Shown here: in pieces, positions 9,340-18,543 of the stretch
Numbering within the stretch: position 1 is the stretch's first letter
Layout of the letters: each line of letters begins with the position of its first letter
Assembly: GCA_040007395.1 (NCBI GenBank)
Contig: JBDTVG010000164.1
Coordinates: forward strand, 8,388 to 72,387
Direction of reading: 5' to 3'
Origin: DATGFK01 sp040007395
Lineage (GTDB): Bacteria; Chloroflexota; Anaerolineae; Aggregatilineales; UBA2796
DNA length: 64,000 nt
Translations under genes and position numbers: made by a program
The notes under the pieces: generated by a model
Seen by the model: the letters and a program-made list of their open reading frames with translations, nothing else
Told to the model about the DNA's origin: nothing
The model's database searches: none

Positions 9340-9412
9340 CGTTTGTTATCCTATGGACCTACATTTTAAAAAGTGTTGAAAGTATACAACAATTCTTTTT
9401 AGGGGACAACTC

Positions 9413-10204
9413 TCAACAGCCATACGGGATAGCAATGTTGTATTGCACGCCAGTTTCGACCAATTGGTACGCCGCGTGTAGTTGCCCAGTCACGGGGCGA
9501 TCCCCTTGCAGCGTCGCGTTTTCGACGTTGAGTGTGATGCTATATTGCCAGACCGCTTTTGCGGATGGCTCAACCCACATATCGCCTGCCACAATGGAAT
9601 ATTTGCCACCTGTACCGAGCTGCATAGTTGGTGGGATGACATTGTCAGGCGTAAAGGTATATTCCCAGAGATCAACCTTGTTCTCGGTCTTGCGTTGCCC
9701 AAGCGGTGTGGCGCTCTTAACTCCGCCGATCAGTGAACCTGCTGCCAGATTAGCCACTTGTCCAGAGTCGGGCTGGTCGATTTTCGTACAGACCTTATTC
9801 GCGTTAACCACATAATAATCGTTGCGGATGCGGACCCCTTCTACATTGCGATTTTCGGTGAGGCCAAAGGCTGCACCTGACGCTTTTAGCAGTACCCGCC
9901 TTTCACCAGCCTGTTCATTGCTGAATACTTCTGCGTCGATCTGGCCTTTGGCAGGGGTAGTTGAACCAGTGAATACCCCCTCAAATGAGAGGGACAGCGT
10001 ATAGCGCCAGTTCGTTTGGTCGCCGAGATTATTGTCAATTTTGGGAAATTGTACGCTTTGATCGAAGCCGGGTGGCGGAGCATTCTGGGTCAGGTGTTGT
10101 GCCGTCTGAGCCATCTCGAAGCTGCTCACTGTTGGCAGCGGCGGCGGCGTGGTACAGCTTGCGGCAAACAAGCAAGCGGCAAGACAGATGAGGGAACGGC
10201 GCAT
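9413..10204 (-). CDS. Lipoprotein, LppX/LprAFG-like
   Basis: About 263 residues. A lipoprotein signal peptide ends in the lipobox AASC, placing the protein on the outer face of the membrane, followed by a Pro-rich spacer. The body is beta-rich, with a pattern of strand pairs (RYTLSLSFEGVF, KGQIDAEVF, ERRVLLKASG) typical of LppX-type lipoproteins that shield hydrophobic ligands. AGGAG lies nine bases before the ATG at 10204; a GTG three bases further upstream is possible. Specific ligand unknown. Confidence 0.82.
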   Translation of the reverse strand: MRRSLICLAACLFAASCTTPPPLPTVSSFEMAQTAQHLTQNAPPPGFDQSVQFPKIDNNLGDQTNWRYTLSLSFEGVFTGSTTPAKGQIDAEVFSNEQAGERRVLLKASGAAFGLTENRNVEGVRIRNDYYVVNANKVCTKIDQPDSGQVANLAAGSLIGGVKSATPLGQRKTENKVDLWEYTFTPDNVIPPTMQLGTGGKYSIVAGDMWVEPSAKAVWQYSITLNVENATLQGDRPVTGQLHAAYQLVETGVQYNIAIPYGC

Positions 10205-10382
10205 CACTGGATTCTCCTGACGCTAATTACGCTGGTTGATCGTGGCGAGGAGATTATAACGCAGCACTTCTGTTGCCTGAATGAGTTTTGAATATTTGAG
10301 AAGTGGGGACCAATCAAAAATTCCCCCTCGGAGACCATTTTATATAGCAAAGGGCGTGTCCATGACAGGCCGGGATACTTGG

Positions 10383-11222
10383 TTACGTTTTGTGATGAGA
10401 AATATCCAAGCTGAACTGTTCAAGCGCTCGATGCGCCAATGCAACGACCAAGGCTATCGGCAATAGTGACACGATCAGCGCCGCTGCCGCAGTAGGCCAG
10501 TCAAGCTCGCGTTCAAAAGTGAAGAAATCGATCATAGCAGTAGGGATGGTGTTGACATGCGGTGTCGCTATCCTAAGCGGGATAAGTAACTGATTCCAAC
10601 TCAACACAAATAGGATGATAGCCGTAGCCACAACACCTGTCAGACAGGCAGGTAGCACGACACTGCGCAATGTCCGCAGCAGACTCGCGCCTTCGAGTCG
10701 CGCTGACTCCTCCATTTCGATAGAGATGCTGTGGAAATAACCAAACAGAACATACACTGCTAGAGGCGAATACAGGGCGGTTTCTGCCAGCACGATGCCG
10801 GTTATCGTGTCAGTCAGGCGTAGCGTGTCCATAAGCTTGCTCAAGGGAATTAAGTACGAGATAACTGGCAAACAAGCGAGAACTAGAAAGCTTTGCACCA
10901 CACTGGCGCGTCCGCGAAAACGCGAACGGGCCAAACTGTAGGCGGCAAAGAAACCAATTGTGGTCGCCAACAGAGTCGTGCCAGTCGCAACAAGCAGACT
11001 AGTGAATACTTTGAGCATAAAGTCAGGCTGTACAATGCCGACTTCGAGGTATTGGTCCAGCGAGAGTTCGAATTCCCACTGCGGCGGTGTGTGTATCGCG
11101 TCAGGCAAGATCTGAACTGAAGCCAGCAGGGTCCATAGCAGTGGCAGGACACACGCAAGCACGACAATAGCGAGAAACATTCCGCGCCGGGATATTCTAA
11201 AATGGCTGCCTAACCTGCTCAT
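10383..11222 (-). CDS. Sugar ABC transporter permease, MalG type
   Basis: 279 residues with six predicted membrane segments and the permease EAA loop near the middle (EESARLEGASLLRTLRSVVLP), the site where the ATPase docks. It belongs to the binding-protein-dependent carbohydrate uptake family (MalG/UgpE). The ATG at 11222 overlaps the stop of the partner permease (ATGA), so the two are coupled and would form the membrane channel together. No solute-binding protein or ATPase gene is in sight on either side; the ATPase may be shared and encoded elsewhere. Confidence 0.92.
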   Translation of the reverse strand: MSRLGSHFRISRRGMFLAIVVLACVLPLLWTLLASVQILPDAIHTPPQWEFELSLDQYLEVGIVQPDFMLKVFTSLLVATGTTLLATTIGFFAAYSLARSRFRGRASVVQSFLVLACLPVISYLIPLSKLMDTLRLTDTITGIVLAETALYSPLAVYVLFGYFHSISIEMEESARLEGASLLRTLRSVVLPACLTGVVATAIILFVLSWNQLLIPLRIATPHVNTIPTAMIDFFTFERELDWPTAAAALIVSLLPIALVVALAHRALEQFSLDISHHKT

Positions 11223-12085
11223 GCGTCGATCTCTCCCCTCGACAAGATCATATAGCACACGCCTAGCAGCACAATTGCCAGCCCGATCAGCCATGCCGAG
11301 GTAGCGCCCGACTGGGAATCATAAGTATGGAGCACCCGTGCATAGCTATATAAACCGGGCGTAATCGTTTCCGAACCCGGCCCGCCGCTGGTCAGTTCCC
11401 ACAGACCCTCCGCCGTCCCAAGCGTATCGCCAATGAGTAGCAGCGTGATAGTGAGCAGTAACAACCGAATATGAGGCACGACAATATGCCGTATTCGGCT
11501 GTAGAATGACAATCCCTCTATGGTAGCATGATCCCACTGTCCGGCGGGGATGGCAAGTAGCCCCGGCAGCACCAGAAAGCTCACAAGAGGAACTTTGCGC
11601 CAAATATCAACAGCCATCACCGCGAAGATCGCCAAGCCCCGACTTAGCGGCGGCGGTAGGTGCGGCAACCCGACCAGCGCGGGCCAGAAGTTCACAATAC
11701 CGCGCTCTGGATCGAACAGGAAATGCCACATAACGCCATTTGCAACAGGACTGACTAACCACGGCAGCAGCAGCACAAAGCGGACAAGGCTGCGTCCACG
11801 AAATGGTCTGCGCAGGGCATAGGCAATCGAGATGCCCAGAACTAACTCTAGCGCAGTCGTAATGATCGCGAAGACAATAATATTTCGGATCGCGGCCTGA
11901 AAATCGGAGTCGCGCAGAATGGTCGCGAAGTTATTCAAGCCCACAAATTGAAGGGAAGTGCGTTGGTAGGGGTCATAATTCGTAAAGCTGGCAAATAATC
12001 CCAGCAGCGCGGGCCATAGCAAAAACGGAATCAAGATAGCAGCAAGCGGAGTAAGGAAAAGTAGCTGCTGCCGACGAGTAAGCAT
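11219..12085 (-). CDS. Sugar ABC transporter permease, MalF/UgpA type
   Basis: 288 residues, six membrane segments, with the EAA loop (EGLSFYSRIRHIVVPHIR) in the fourth cytosolic loop. It pairs with the MalG-type permease downstream, sharing four bases. The N-terminus (FLTPLAAILIPFLLWPALLGLFASFTNY) is typical of UgpA-like proteins. The substrate cannot be told from permeases. The upstream side, where a binding-protein gene would be expected, holds only a short region with a 54-bp IS-end pair. Confidence 0.92.
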   Translation of the reverse strand: MLTRRQQLLFLTPLAAILIPFLLWPALLGLFASFTNYDPYQRTSLQFVGLNNFATILRDSDFQAAIRNIIVFAIITTALELVLGISIAYALRRPFRGRSLVRFVLLLPWLVSPVANGVMWHFLFDPERGIVNFWPALVGLPHLPPPLSRGLAIFAVMAVDIWRKVPLVSFLVLPGLLAIPAGQWDHATIEGLSFYSRIRHIVVPHIRLLLLTITLLLIGDTLGTAEGLWELTSGGPGSETITPGLYSYARVLHTYDSQSGATSAWLIGLAIVLLGVCYMILSRGEIDA

Positions 12086-12120
12086 TAACGTTCCCTGATG
12101 TTTCTAACAAATGATTTCAA

Positions 12121-12174
12121 CAGGGCTTTCACTGGCCAGAAATATCTTTGCGTTTACCTCAAGCGAAAGCCCTG
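12121..12174. mobile_element. 54-bp miniature element bounded by IS-type terminal inverted repeats
   Basis: CAGGGCTTTC at 12121-12130 is mirrored perfectly by 12165-12174. Reading inward, the right end (CAGGGCTTTCGCTTGAGG) closely matches the ends of the deleted IS at 14334-14827 (CAGGACTTTCGCTTGGGT). It is probably the two ends of the same IS family with the middle lost, or a tiny MITE-like derivative. Confidence 0.55.
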
Positions 12175-12302
12175 AAGATATGAAAAGTGTGGAATCGCTC
12201 AAAAGTTACCACACATTGACTACACTCGCGACTCATTGCAATTTATTCTCACCGTCGAGTTTAGATGCTGCACATCATCGCCCAAGTAGCGGGATCTCGA
12301 CC

Positions 12303-13478
12303 CTAGTAATCCTTAATTGTGATGCCGTTAGTCGTCTTTGTGGTCATTTCGTTGATGAGGTTTCCCCACGGCATATAGGGCATTGCGCGGAACATCTGGT
12401 TTCGGAGCCAGATCTCTGCACGAGTGTGTGGTACAAGAAAACGATCTGAGCCTTCTGCCTGTTTCTGGTTTTGCTTAACGTAATCGCGCATTTGTGCTTC
12501 GTAGCGGACAAATGCGGTCTGGAAGTCTCCATCAGCCGCTTTGAGTTCCCCCGCTAGGATATAAGCGCCTACTAAAGCCGTTCCGGTGCCGTTACCGCCC
12601 TGAGAAGCAGCATAACCTGCATCGCCCACCAGTGCTACGCGCCCCTTTGACCAACTGTCCATGGTGATCTGGCTACTTGAGTCGAAGTAGAAGTCGGGGG
12701 CATCCCACATAGACTCGATCAACTTTGGGATTATCCAGCCTTCTCCAGCGAAAGCATCAGCAAGGATCTTTTTCTGCTGCATCGTGTCATAACGGTTATA
12801 GTCCAGCGACTTAGAGGCAAAAAAGAACATGGCTTTTGCCTCGGTATTTTGTCGAGCACTGTATACACTCACCATCTTTCCGGGGGAACTAAAGATCCGT
12901 CCCATATGATCAAGATTCAGTAGATTGGGAGTGGTGAAGATCGAAATGTAGTAGCCGAGATAACGAATGAACTGCGATTCCTGTCCAAAGGTCAAGGTTC
13001 GCACGTTGGAGTGCAACCCATCGGCACCTACCACTAGATCAAAAGTACGTGGTTGACCCTTTTCAAAGGTAACTTGTATCCCATCGGCAGTTTCAGTCAT
13101 CGAGGCAATTGAATCGCCAAAAATATACTCAGTGTCGCGACAAGTAGCCTCGTAGAGAATACGGCTCAGGTCACCACGCAATATCTCTACATCGCCGCTG
13201 AAGAAATAGGCAGGCATCGTCGCTACGGGTTTATCAGCAGCATTGACATAGGTCACTACACCCATGTCTGTCGCCGCCTGTCGAATGTTATCCAGAATGC
13301 CCATGCGTTCCAATACGCTAAGGTGTGCCGCGCCTCGGAAATCGATGGCATAGCCGCCGTCACGCAACGCAGGCGCACGCTCTATCACGGTGGAATTAAA
13401 GCCATAACGGCTGAGCCAATAGGCCAGTGAAGGCCCAGCAACACTTGCGCCTGAGATAAGGATGTTTCGGTTCTTCAA
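12303..13478 (-). CDS. FAD-dependent monooxygenase (PHBH/TetX-like)
   Basis: About 391 residues. Flavoprotein aromatic hydroxylase fold: N-terminal Rossmann motif ISGASVAGPSLAYWL, the central DG motif (VGADGLHSNVR) and the second FAD motif ALVGDAGYAAS followed by GGNGTGTALVGAYIL. Members hydroxylate aromatic or polyketide substrates with NAD(P)H and O2; some inactivate tetracyclines, but substrate cannot be deduced. I place the start at the TTG at 13478, which follows AAGGAG by eight bases; a further TTG at 13496 would put that site inside the gene. The TetR-type gene lies immediately upstream on the same strand, suggesting substrate-induced control. Confidence 0.88.
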   Translation of the reverse strand: MKNRNILISGASVAGPSLAYWLSRYGFNSTVIERAPALRDGGYAIDFRGAAHLSVLERMGILDNIRQAATDMGVVTYVNAADKPVATMPAYFFSGDVEILRGDLSRILYEATCRDTEYIFGDSIASMTETADGIQVTFEKGQPRTFDLVVGADGLHSNVRTLTFGQESQFIRYLGYYISIFTTPNLLNLDHMGRIFSSPGKMVSVYSARQNTEAKAMFFFASKSLDYNRYDTMQQKKILADAFAGEGWIIPKLIESMWDAPDFYFDSSSQITMDSWSKGRVALVGDAGYAASQGGNGTGTALVGAYILAGELKAADGDFQTAFVRYEAQMRDYVKQNQKQAEGSDRFLVPHTRAEIWLRNQMFRAMPYMPWGNLINEMTTKTTNGITIKDY

Positions 13479-13543
13479 TTGAGATGCTCCTTGCAATGCT
13501 CTAGCATTCGGGTTATTGCCAATGACCTATGTTCTATAGATCT

Positions 13544-14188
13544 TTATAGCTCCTCTTTCTGAACGGCTTTTAGCGCAAAATCGACCAGCGTCTTTGTGAA
13601 CTTTTCAAGATTGAAGCTGGGACGTATTGGTAGCTGGGCCAAAAATTGATCCCTTGCGCCATCAAGAATGAGTGCCATGTTATAGGTGTCAAAAACACCA
13701 AATTCACCATTTTTTTGACCAGTCTCCAAGATAGTAGCGATACTGTTGATGTCTGGCTCATCTATATCCTTCATGTACTTCAAATGGCCTTCACTATCAC
13801 GCGCACTGAATAACCCCTCGATCAACGCCTTGAAAAGTCTGGGCTGGTTGCCCATGTAGGCCATATCGGCTTCAAGGGCAATTCGCAGTTTGTCGGTGGC
13901 GGTCTTACCATCCGCTATCTTCTCCTGTAGATGCTTTAACCGCCCACCCATTATGGTCATATATACTTCGTCCATTAGCTCTTCTTTATCTTTGAAATGG
14001 TATGAAATAAGACCAGCGCTAATACCAGCCCGTTTGGCAATACGGACAAAGGAAGCATTCATATAACCTTGCTCTGCCAGTACGTCAATCGTGGCTTCGA
14101 TAATTTGGGCGCGTCTGGCTAGCTCAATGAACGTTCGTTTTTCATCTTTATTTTGGTTGACCGACTTATTTTCTGGTTGATTAACCAA
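13544..14188 (-). CDS. TetR-family transcriptional regulator
   Basis: 214 residues. An N-terminal helix-turn-helix (about residues 30-75: IIEATIDVLAEQGY, then ISAGLISYHFKDKEEL) is followed by an all-helical ligand domain, the TetR layout. It precedes the monooxygenase gene by 65 bases and most likely represses it and itself until a ligand binds. The start is a TTG at 14188, right after an in-frame stop and without a clear ribosome site. The palindrome TGGTT-GATT-AACCA (14174-14187) covers the start and could be an autoregulatory operator; this is inference. Confidence 0.9.
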   Translation of the reverse strand: MVNQPENKSVNQNKDEKRTFIELARRAQIIEATIDVLAEQGYMNASFVRIAKRAGISAGLISYHFKDKEELMDEVYMTIMGGRLKHLQEKIADGKTATDKLRIALEADMAYMGNQPRLFKALIEGLFSARDSEGHLKYMKDIDEPDINSIATILETGQKNGEFGVFDTYNMALILDGARDQFLAQLPIRPSFNLEKFTKTLVDFALKAVQKEEL

Positions 14189-14333
14189 ATTTTACCATAC
14201 TTTCCACTCTTGGCAAGAGATTCATAAAAGATTAGCGTTAATACAATGGGTTTTAACACGTAAAAAGCAATCGAACGACCCCACACAGCCGACTATGGGA
14301 TAGTTCGTTATGACACACGATAAATTTATGTAT

Positions 14334-14827
14334 CAGGACTTTTGCTTTAGGGCGCTAAAAAGGCAGGGATCTGTGGGTGAGGTAGCTCGGTTCGCAGATA
14401 GTCAGGCCATAAATCGTGTTGAGCGGCATATAAGGTTTTGCCCAATTGCTGGGCGTTGACTTTCAGGGACAACCAGACGTGATAACAGCAAGCCAGATGA
14501 TTGCGTTGAGAATGCGCCTTGCGGCACTCACAGTTTTGGGTACTAGTCAGTTGTTTGAGATCGCGGTGAAGTTGCTCGATGTTCCAACGCACGACCGTCT
14601 CACTGTCGCCCACTAATGGGCTGACTAACTCCTACAAACTGTGTGCCGTCAATCGGTCACGTTGTAAATAGCCACTCACCGCCTCGTGACTGACTCCATT
14701 CATATGTTCCGCCAAGTTCGGGCAGGTATAGTTCACTGGCGTGCTGATTAGGCATTCTATGTATTGGCGTTTATTCATCCTGCCTCTACACTACCTCATC
14801 TCATCTATTACCCAAGCGAAAGTCCTG
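14334..14827 (-). mobile_element. Internally deleted insertion sequence, 494 bp, both ends intact
   Basis: Left end CAGGACTTTTGCTTTAGGG (14334-14352) and right end (14809-14827, reading inward CAGGACTTTCGCTTGGGTA) are imperfect inverted repeats, with TAT on both outer flanks as a possible 3-bp target duplication. Inside is a shortened DDE transposase gene (14347-14778). It could move only if a full copy elsewhere supplies transposase. Confidence 0.82.
14347..14778 (-). pseudogene. Transposase pseudogene, N- and C-terminal ends joined
   Basis: Reading from the ATG at 14778: MNKRQYIECLISTPVNYTC, then a DNA-binding-like segment (LAEHMNGVSHEAVSGYLQR), a TAG stop after HSL, and directly the C-terminal part (RWNIEQLHRDLKQLT, CECR, NHLACCYHVWLSLK). 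The order N-terminal domain then C-terminal helices, with no catalytic core between them, shows a large internal deletion (about 200 codons inferred from usual length). The family looks like an IS4/IS701-like DDE transposase. Confidence 0.8.
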
Positions 14828-15085
14828 TATCTAAATGATACTGGGCTTTATTTTTGGCTCGCTGTCTCGTGTCGGATAATGCTCTGTACCCGCGCATTGT
14901 TGATGTGAGCCAGAAGCAATCGGAGCAGCGTGCGCCCTTTTAACTTGACCAGAGTATCGGGCGCACGTGGGCATCTTGCTATCTCACCGCCTACACACTA
15001 GTTCTGCTGGTGATGATGGCAGTGTTCCCAGACAACTGAAAACTTGCCGAGCGAAATTGGGACGACAGTGCCTGCCGGATTGTGT
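14828..15085. other. Non-coding gap between IS and uxaE
   Basis: No open frame of useful length, hairpin or repeat stands out in these 258 bases. Possible decayed coding sequence on the + strand is too broken to name. Confidence 0.4.
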
Positions 15086-16567
15086 CTATTGGCTCACAAA
15101 TGGCGCTAAATGGCGCACAAAATGTTTGGTCAGGTCAGCCGCGTAGGCATCAGGATTTGAGCGTAAGTCTTGCATCAATCGTGCATAGAAGTCGGGGTTT
15201 TTGAGTACCGACCCGAATGTTACATGTACTATCTGGCGTACATCGAACTGATCAAGTAGATCCACCAACTGCGCATCGGTAACGATTTCAGCTTTGGGCG
15301 CTTTATCTAGCGAAGCCGAGACATGATAGCTAGCCTTATCTGTTTCGTAGTGCTCGCGGGCGAATACGTATATTTCGCGGAACAGGGCCGGATCGACATG
15401 AGCAATTGTGCGCAATGCTTCCAACCAACTCGTGCCTGCCGTTTTGAGGTGGACTAGGCCATGTGTTTGTCGCATTGCTGGCGCATAGATGCTGAACTTG
15501 TCCGAGCCAGAATGTAAGCTGATCTTGTAGGGGCCATAGACACGGGCAATTGCCGCGTGAATAGCAATATCCTTTTCAAGAGCATCCACATCACCGATAT
15601 AATCCACACCCTTTTCAAAACGCCCTATAAAGCGCGGCGCAAGACTTATCCACTGTACGCCCAACCGCTTAAACTCGCTGACCATAAATAGATGTTCGGC
15701 GTGGGTGGTTGGCGTTTCGGTCTCATCTACTGAGATTTCTACCTCATACGACTTGGAAACATTGGTGAGATGTCGGTACATTTTGACGATGTGTGCCACA
15801 GCCCTTCCATATTTCACGGCAGCCTTGTAGACCGCATGGATATCAAAGTCGATTTTATGACCTTCAACATCGAACAACTTGTCAGCATAACGTTCAACCA
15901 GCGAGTCGCCATCATCTTCGAGTTGATCCCATGGTAGGCGAACAAATTCTGCCTTGAGCCTATCAAGGGTTGCAGTGTCAGCGTTATTATCGACATGTTC
16001 GCCGGGGTCAAAGGTGTAAAACGTGTAACCACATGCGGCACAAGTGTCGATGTCGGCGGGAGTCTTGAGATGGTCTGCGTCGGCTCCGAAGCCAGATTGC
16101 CAGCTCTCAGCAAAAACACCCCATGTCGCGTCATCCATCACTTGCTGCGCAGATCGGCCCGTGCGAGTCATTTCGCGGATTGACTGCTGTGTAAAGATCG
16201 GAGCAATCTGCCCACCGACAGCCCGCAACGCGCGAATATGACCGGGCGTAGCGATGCCAAGTCGATCCCCGAATCCAGCAGAAGTCTGTAAGCCGAGTGG
16301 ACGGGGGTTCAACCACGTCAGCCGTTGACGTAGTGCTGCAATATTGTGTGCGTTAGTTGGTCCGACTAGGAGTGACTGATCGCCCACTAAACTTGTGATT
16401 CCCTCGAATTGTTGCAGTAACGTGCTATTGGCAGAAAGAACCAGCAGCTGCGTCTCCGTGCCAGCGTATGCAAGCCCATATTCTGCCTCGGCATCGCTGG
16501 TTACCGACTGCGGCAAGATAATCAAATCACTGGGTGTTGAAAGGATCATCTTTTGTACTGTACCCAT
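15086..16567 (-). CDS. uxaE: Tagaturonate epimerase (UxaE family)
   Basis: 493 residues, the usual family length. UxaE interconverts D-tagaturonate and D-fructuronate in the cytosol, a shortcut in galacturonate breakdown. Recognisable blocks are FYTFDPGEHVDNNADTA (about 182-200), the Glu/Asp-rich central part and SLHSGSDKFSIYAPAM (about 350-365), probably metal- and substrate-binding. The ATG at 16567 follows AGGAG by four bases. It lies alone, with no other hexuronate gene in the window; a sugar isomerase/epimerase and sugar permeases occur at a distance. Assignment rests on remembered family signatures. Confidence 0.82.
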   Translation of the reverse strand: MGTVQKMILSTPSDLIILPQSVTSDAEAEYGLAYAGTETQLLVLSANSTLLQQFEGITSLVGDQSLLVGPTNAHNIAALRQRLTWLNPRPLGLQTSAGFGDRLGIATPGHIRALRAVGGQIAPIFTQQSIREMTRTGRSAQQVMDDATWGVFAESWQSGFGADADHLKTPADIDTCAACGYTFYTFDPGEHVDNNADTATLDRLKAEFVRLPWDQLEDDGDSLVERYADKLFDVEGHKIDFDIHAVYKAAVKYGRAVAHIVKMYRHLTNVSKSYEVEISVDETETPTTHAEHLFMVSEFKRLGVQWISLAPRFIGRFEKGVDYIGDVDALEKDIAIHAAIARVYGPYKISLHSGSDKFSIYAPAMRQTHGLVHLKTAGTSWLEALRTIAHVDPALFREIYVFAREHYETDKASYHVSASLDKAPKAEIVTDAQLVDLLDQFDVRQIVHVTFGSVLKNPDFYARLMQDLRSNPDAYAADLTKHFVRHLAPFVSQ

Positions 16568-16649
16568 AATTCTCCTATATGTGAAGATTTTCCGTGAGAA
16601 AATAGATTTTGAATTTTACGCCCATTAAATCTAACATGTTACATGTTAT

Positions 16650-16891
16650 TTAGCCAAACTGCAAAGCTTCAGGGTGTGTCGAAGAGAAGGGTGTGCGATT
16701 GAAAAATCCCGTGGGTGCGCCAATAATATCCAGCATCCCGTTGGCGTACTGGCGACTGTGCTGAAACCTTCGCCATCCTGCCTCATATAAGTCTTATCCT
16801 ACTCAAGCATCATCCAGCCAAACTCAGCCTTAAGCGCAACCGCTTTAGGGCTGCTCTTGTCCGTGATTTCTTGTTTGAGCTTCTTGCTCAC
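16650..16891 (-). pseudogene. Decayed 3' end of an unidentified gene
   Basis: Two overlapping minus-strand frames look protein-like. One (from 16891) reads KKLKQEITDKSSPKAVALK, then WMMLE, a stop, and DKTYMRQDG. The other, from about 16793, reads DLYEAGWRRFQHSRQYANG, continues to NRTPFSSTHPEALQFG and ends at a TAA (16650-16652). Together they look like one gene broken by a stop and a frameshift. I do not recognise the family. It sits upstream of uxaE on the same strand. Confidence 0.35.
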
Positions 16892-17162
16892 CTTTGATGC
16901 GTTTGCCCGGAGGCATGAGGTGACTGTCTGCGCTAGCCTATCCTTCTACGATTCCGATCACTTCGCGTATCATCCCTTATGGCCTGTTGAGCACGCAATC
17001 GATTTGTGCAGTAAAGCGCTAGAACAGCGGTTGAAATACTACTTACCATTATATGTGTGAAAATTACTGATTAAAGGCATGAGTATATGCTGAATGCGGT
17101 ATACTGTTTTTTTTTGATTTGTGCATTTGATCTGTTTAGTATAACTCAGGAACATACCGTTT

Positions 17163-18155
17163 ATGCCGACGATGACTGCCACGGCGCAAGCCTTTAGCAA
17201 CCTAGCGTTTATAAAATATTGGGGAAATATCGACGAAACACTCCGGCTCGCCGCTAGTGGTTCGATCTCGATGAATCTCGGTGGGTTGTTTACCCGCACA
17301 ACTGTAACATTTCAGCCCGACTTGACCGCCGATAGTGTCACCGTCGATGGGCAGGTAATGTCGGGCAGCGGATTGGAGCGTGTCTCCCACCATCTCGACT
17401 ATGTGCGTAAGTTGGCGGGTGTGCAATCTCGTGCCATTGTCGAGTCAGCGAATAACTTCCCGACAGGTGCAGGGATCGCTTCGTCCGCGTCGGCGTTCGC
17501 GGCGTTGTCCCTAGCCGCCACAGCAGCGTTAGGACTCCACCTTTCAGAACTAGAGTTAAGTAGTTTGGCTCGACTTGGTTCCGGATCGGCTTCGCGTTCT
17601 GTCCCCGGCGGCTTTGTCGAGTGGATCGCTGGATCGACGCATGAAACCAGTTTCGCGCAAACATTTGCGCCTGCCGATTACTGGGCATTGACCGATTTGG
17701 TGGCGATAGTTAGTCGCGCTCACAAGCGTACTGGCTCGACAGAAGGTCATGCTTTGGCGGGAACCAGTGTGTTACAAACGGCTCGGTTACAATCAGCACC
17801 AGAACGCTTGGCGCGGTGCAAGGACGCACTGCTACGCCGCGATTTTGCAGCGCTGGCAGAGGTCGTCGAACTGGACTCGAATATTATGCACGCTGTGATG
17901 ATGACTAGCATACCACCACTGTTCTACTGGCAACCAGAAACACTCGCTGTGATGGAAGCAGTACGCGAATGGCGTAGTGAAGGAATCGAAGTGTTCTATA
18001 CGATTGACGCAGGCCCCAATGTTCATTGCCTGTGCGCCCCCGGTCACGAGCAAGCTGTCCACGAACGACTTACTGCGCAGGCAGGCGTGATCGACATCCT
18101 TAAGGCGACTCCCGGTGGCCCTGCGCGTGTTGAACCATCAGTCATGCAAAATTGA
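17163..18155 (+). CDS. mvaD: Diphosphomevalonate decarboxylase
   Basis: 330 residues. This GHMP-family enzyme converts mevalonate 5-diphosphate to isopentenyl diphosphate with ATP, the last step of the classical mevalonate pathway. Evidence: the N-terminal AFSNLAFIKYWGN block, the ATP loop FPTGAGIASSASAFAAL (about 99-115), GSGSASRSVPGGFVEW, and TIDAGPNVH carrying the catalytic aspartate (about 281). AGGA lies eleven bases before the ATG; a second ATG three codons in is possible. No other mevalonate gene is nearby. The product would feed the prenyl-lipid genes at 37204-39972. Confidence 0.95.
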   Translation: MPTMTATAQAFSNLAFIKYWGNIDETLRLAASGSISMNLGGLFTRTTVTFQPDLTADSVTVDGQVMSGSGLERVSHHLDYVRKLAGVQSRAIVESANNFPTGAGIASSASAFAALSLAATAALGLHLSELELSSLARLGSGSASRSVPGGFVEWIAGSTHETSFAQTFAPADYWALTDLVAIVSRAHKRTGSTEGHALAGTSVLQTARLQSAPERLARCKDALLRRDFAALAEVVELDSNIMHAVMMTSIPPLFYWQPETLAVMEAVREWRSEGIEVFYTIDAGPNVHCLCAPGHEQAVHERLTAQAGVIDILKATPGGPARVEPSVMQN

Positions 18156-18543
18156 TAGGTCAAAATTGAAAAATTGAAAGGCCATCGAAAGGCGACGCGC
18201 AGAATGGTAATTTCGATTGTAACGTTAATTGCGTATTCTATATTGACAACGTGGTAATCAAAGCAGCACCGACTATTCAGAGCACGCAACGTGGTACTAA
18301 ACATTGTGTACACACCGAACGCCTCATAGAGTTGCACTGGCTTCTGCCACGTTGCATTCAGTAAATCGTCAAAACCGGATATTTCATCCGGTTTTTGTTT
18401 CATCAAATTTGTCGCTTCTTTCCTAACTTTTGATAAAGCAAATATTTGCCCTATCCAGAGTGGCAGCGCTCCTGAAACTGTGCAAAAATACGGGTGATGT
18501 TCTTTGTTACGCCAGTCTGCTACTCAAGGAGAGGCTCTCCACA
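18156..18543. other. Intergenic region with one terminator
   Basis: Apart from the terminator at 18371-18395, which probably ends the mvaD transcript, I see no gene or repeat in these 388 bases. Confidence 0.5.
18371..18395 (+). terminator. Intrinsic terminator
   Basis: AAAACCGGAT and ATCCGGTTTT pair around ATTTC, followed by a T-rich run. It works best in the + direction, after mvaD. Confidence 0.88.

Noticed and set aside
16857..17060. 67-codon frame upstream of mvaD
   Set aside because: Overlaps the opposite-strand gene fossil, lacks a ribosome site and has no protein-like pattern.
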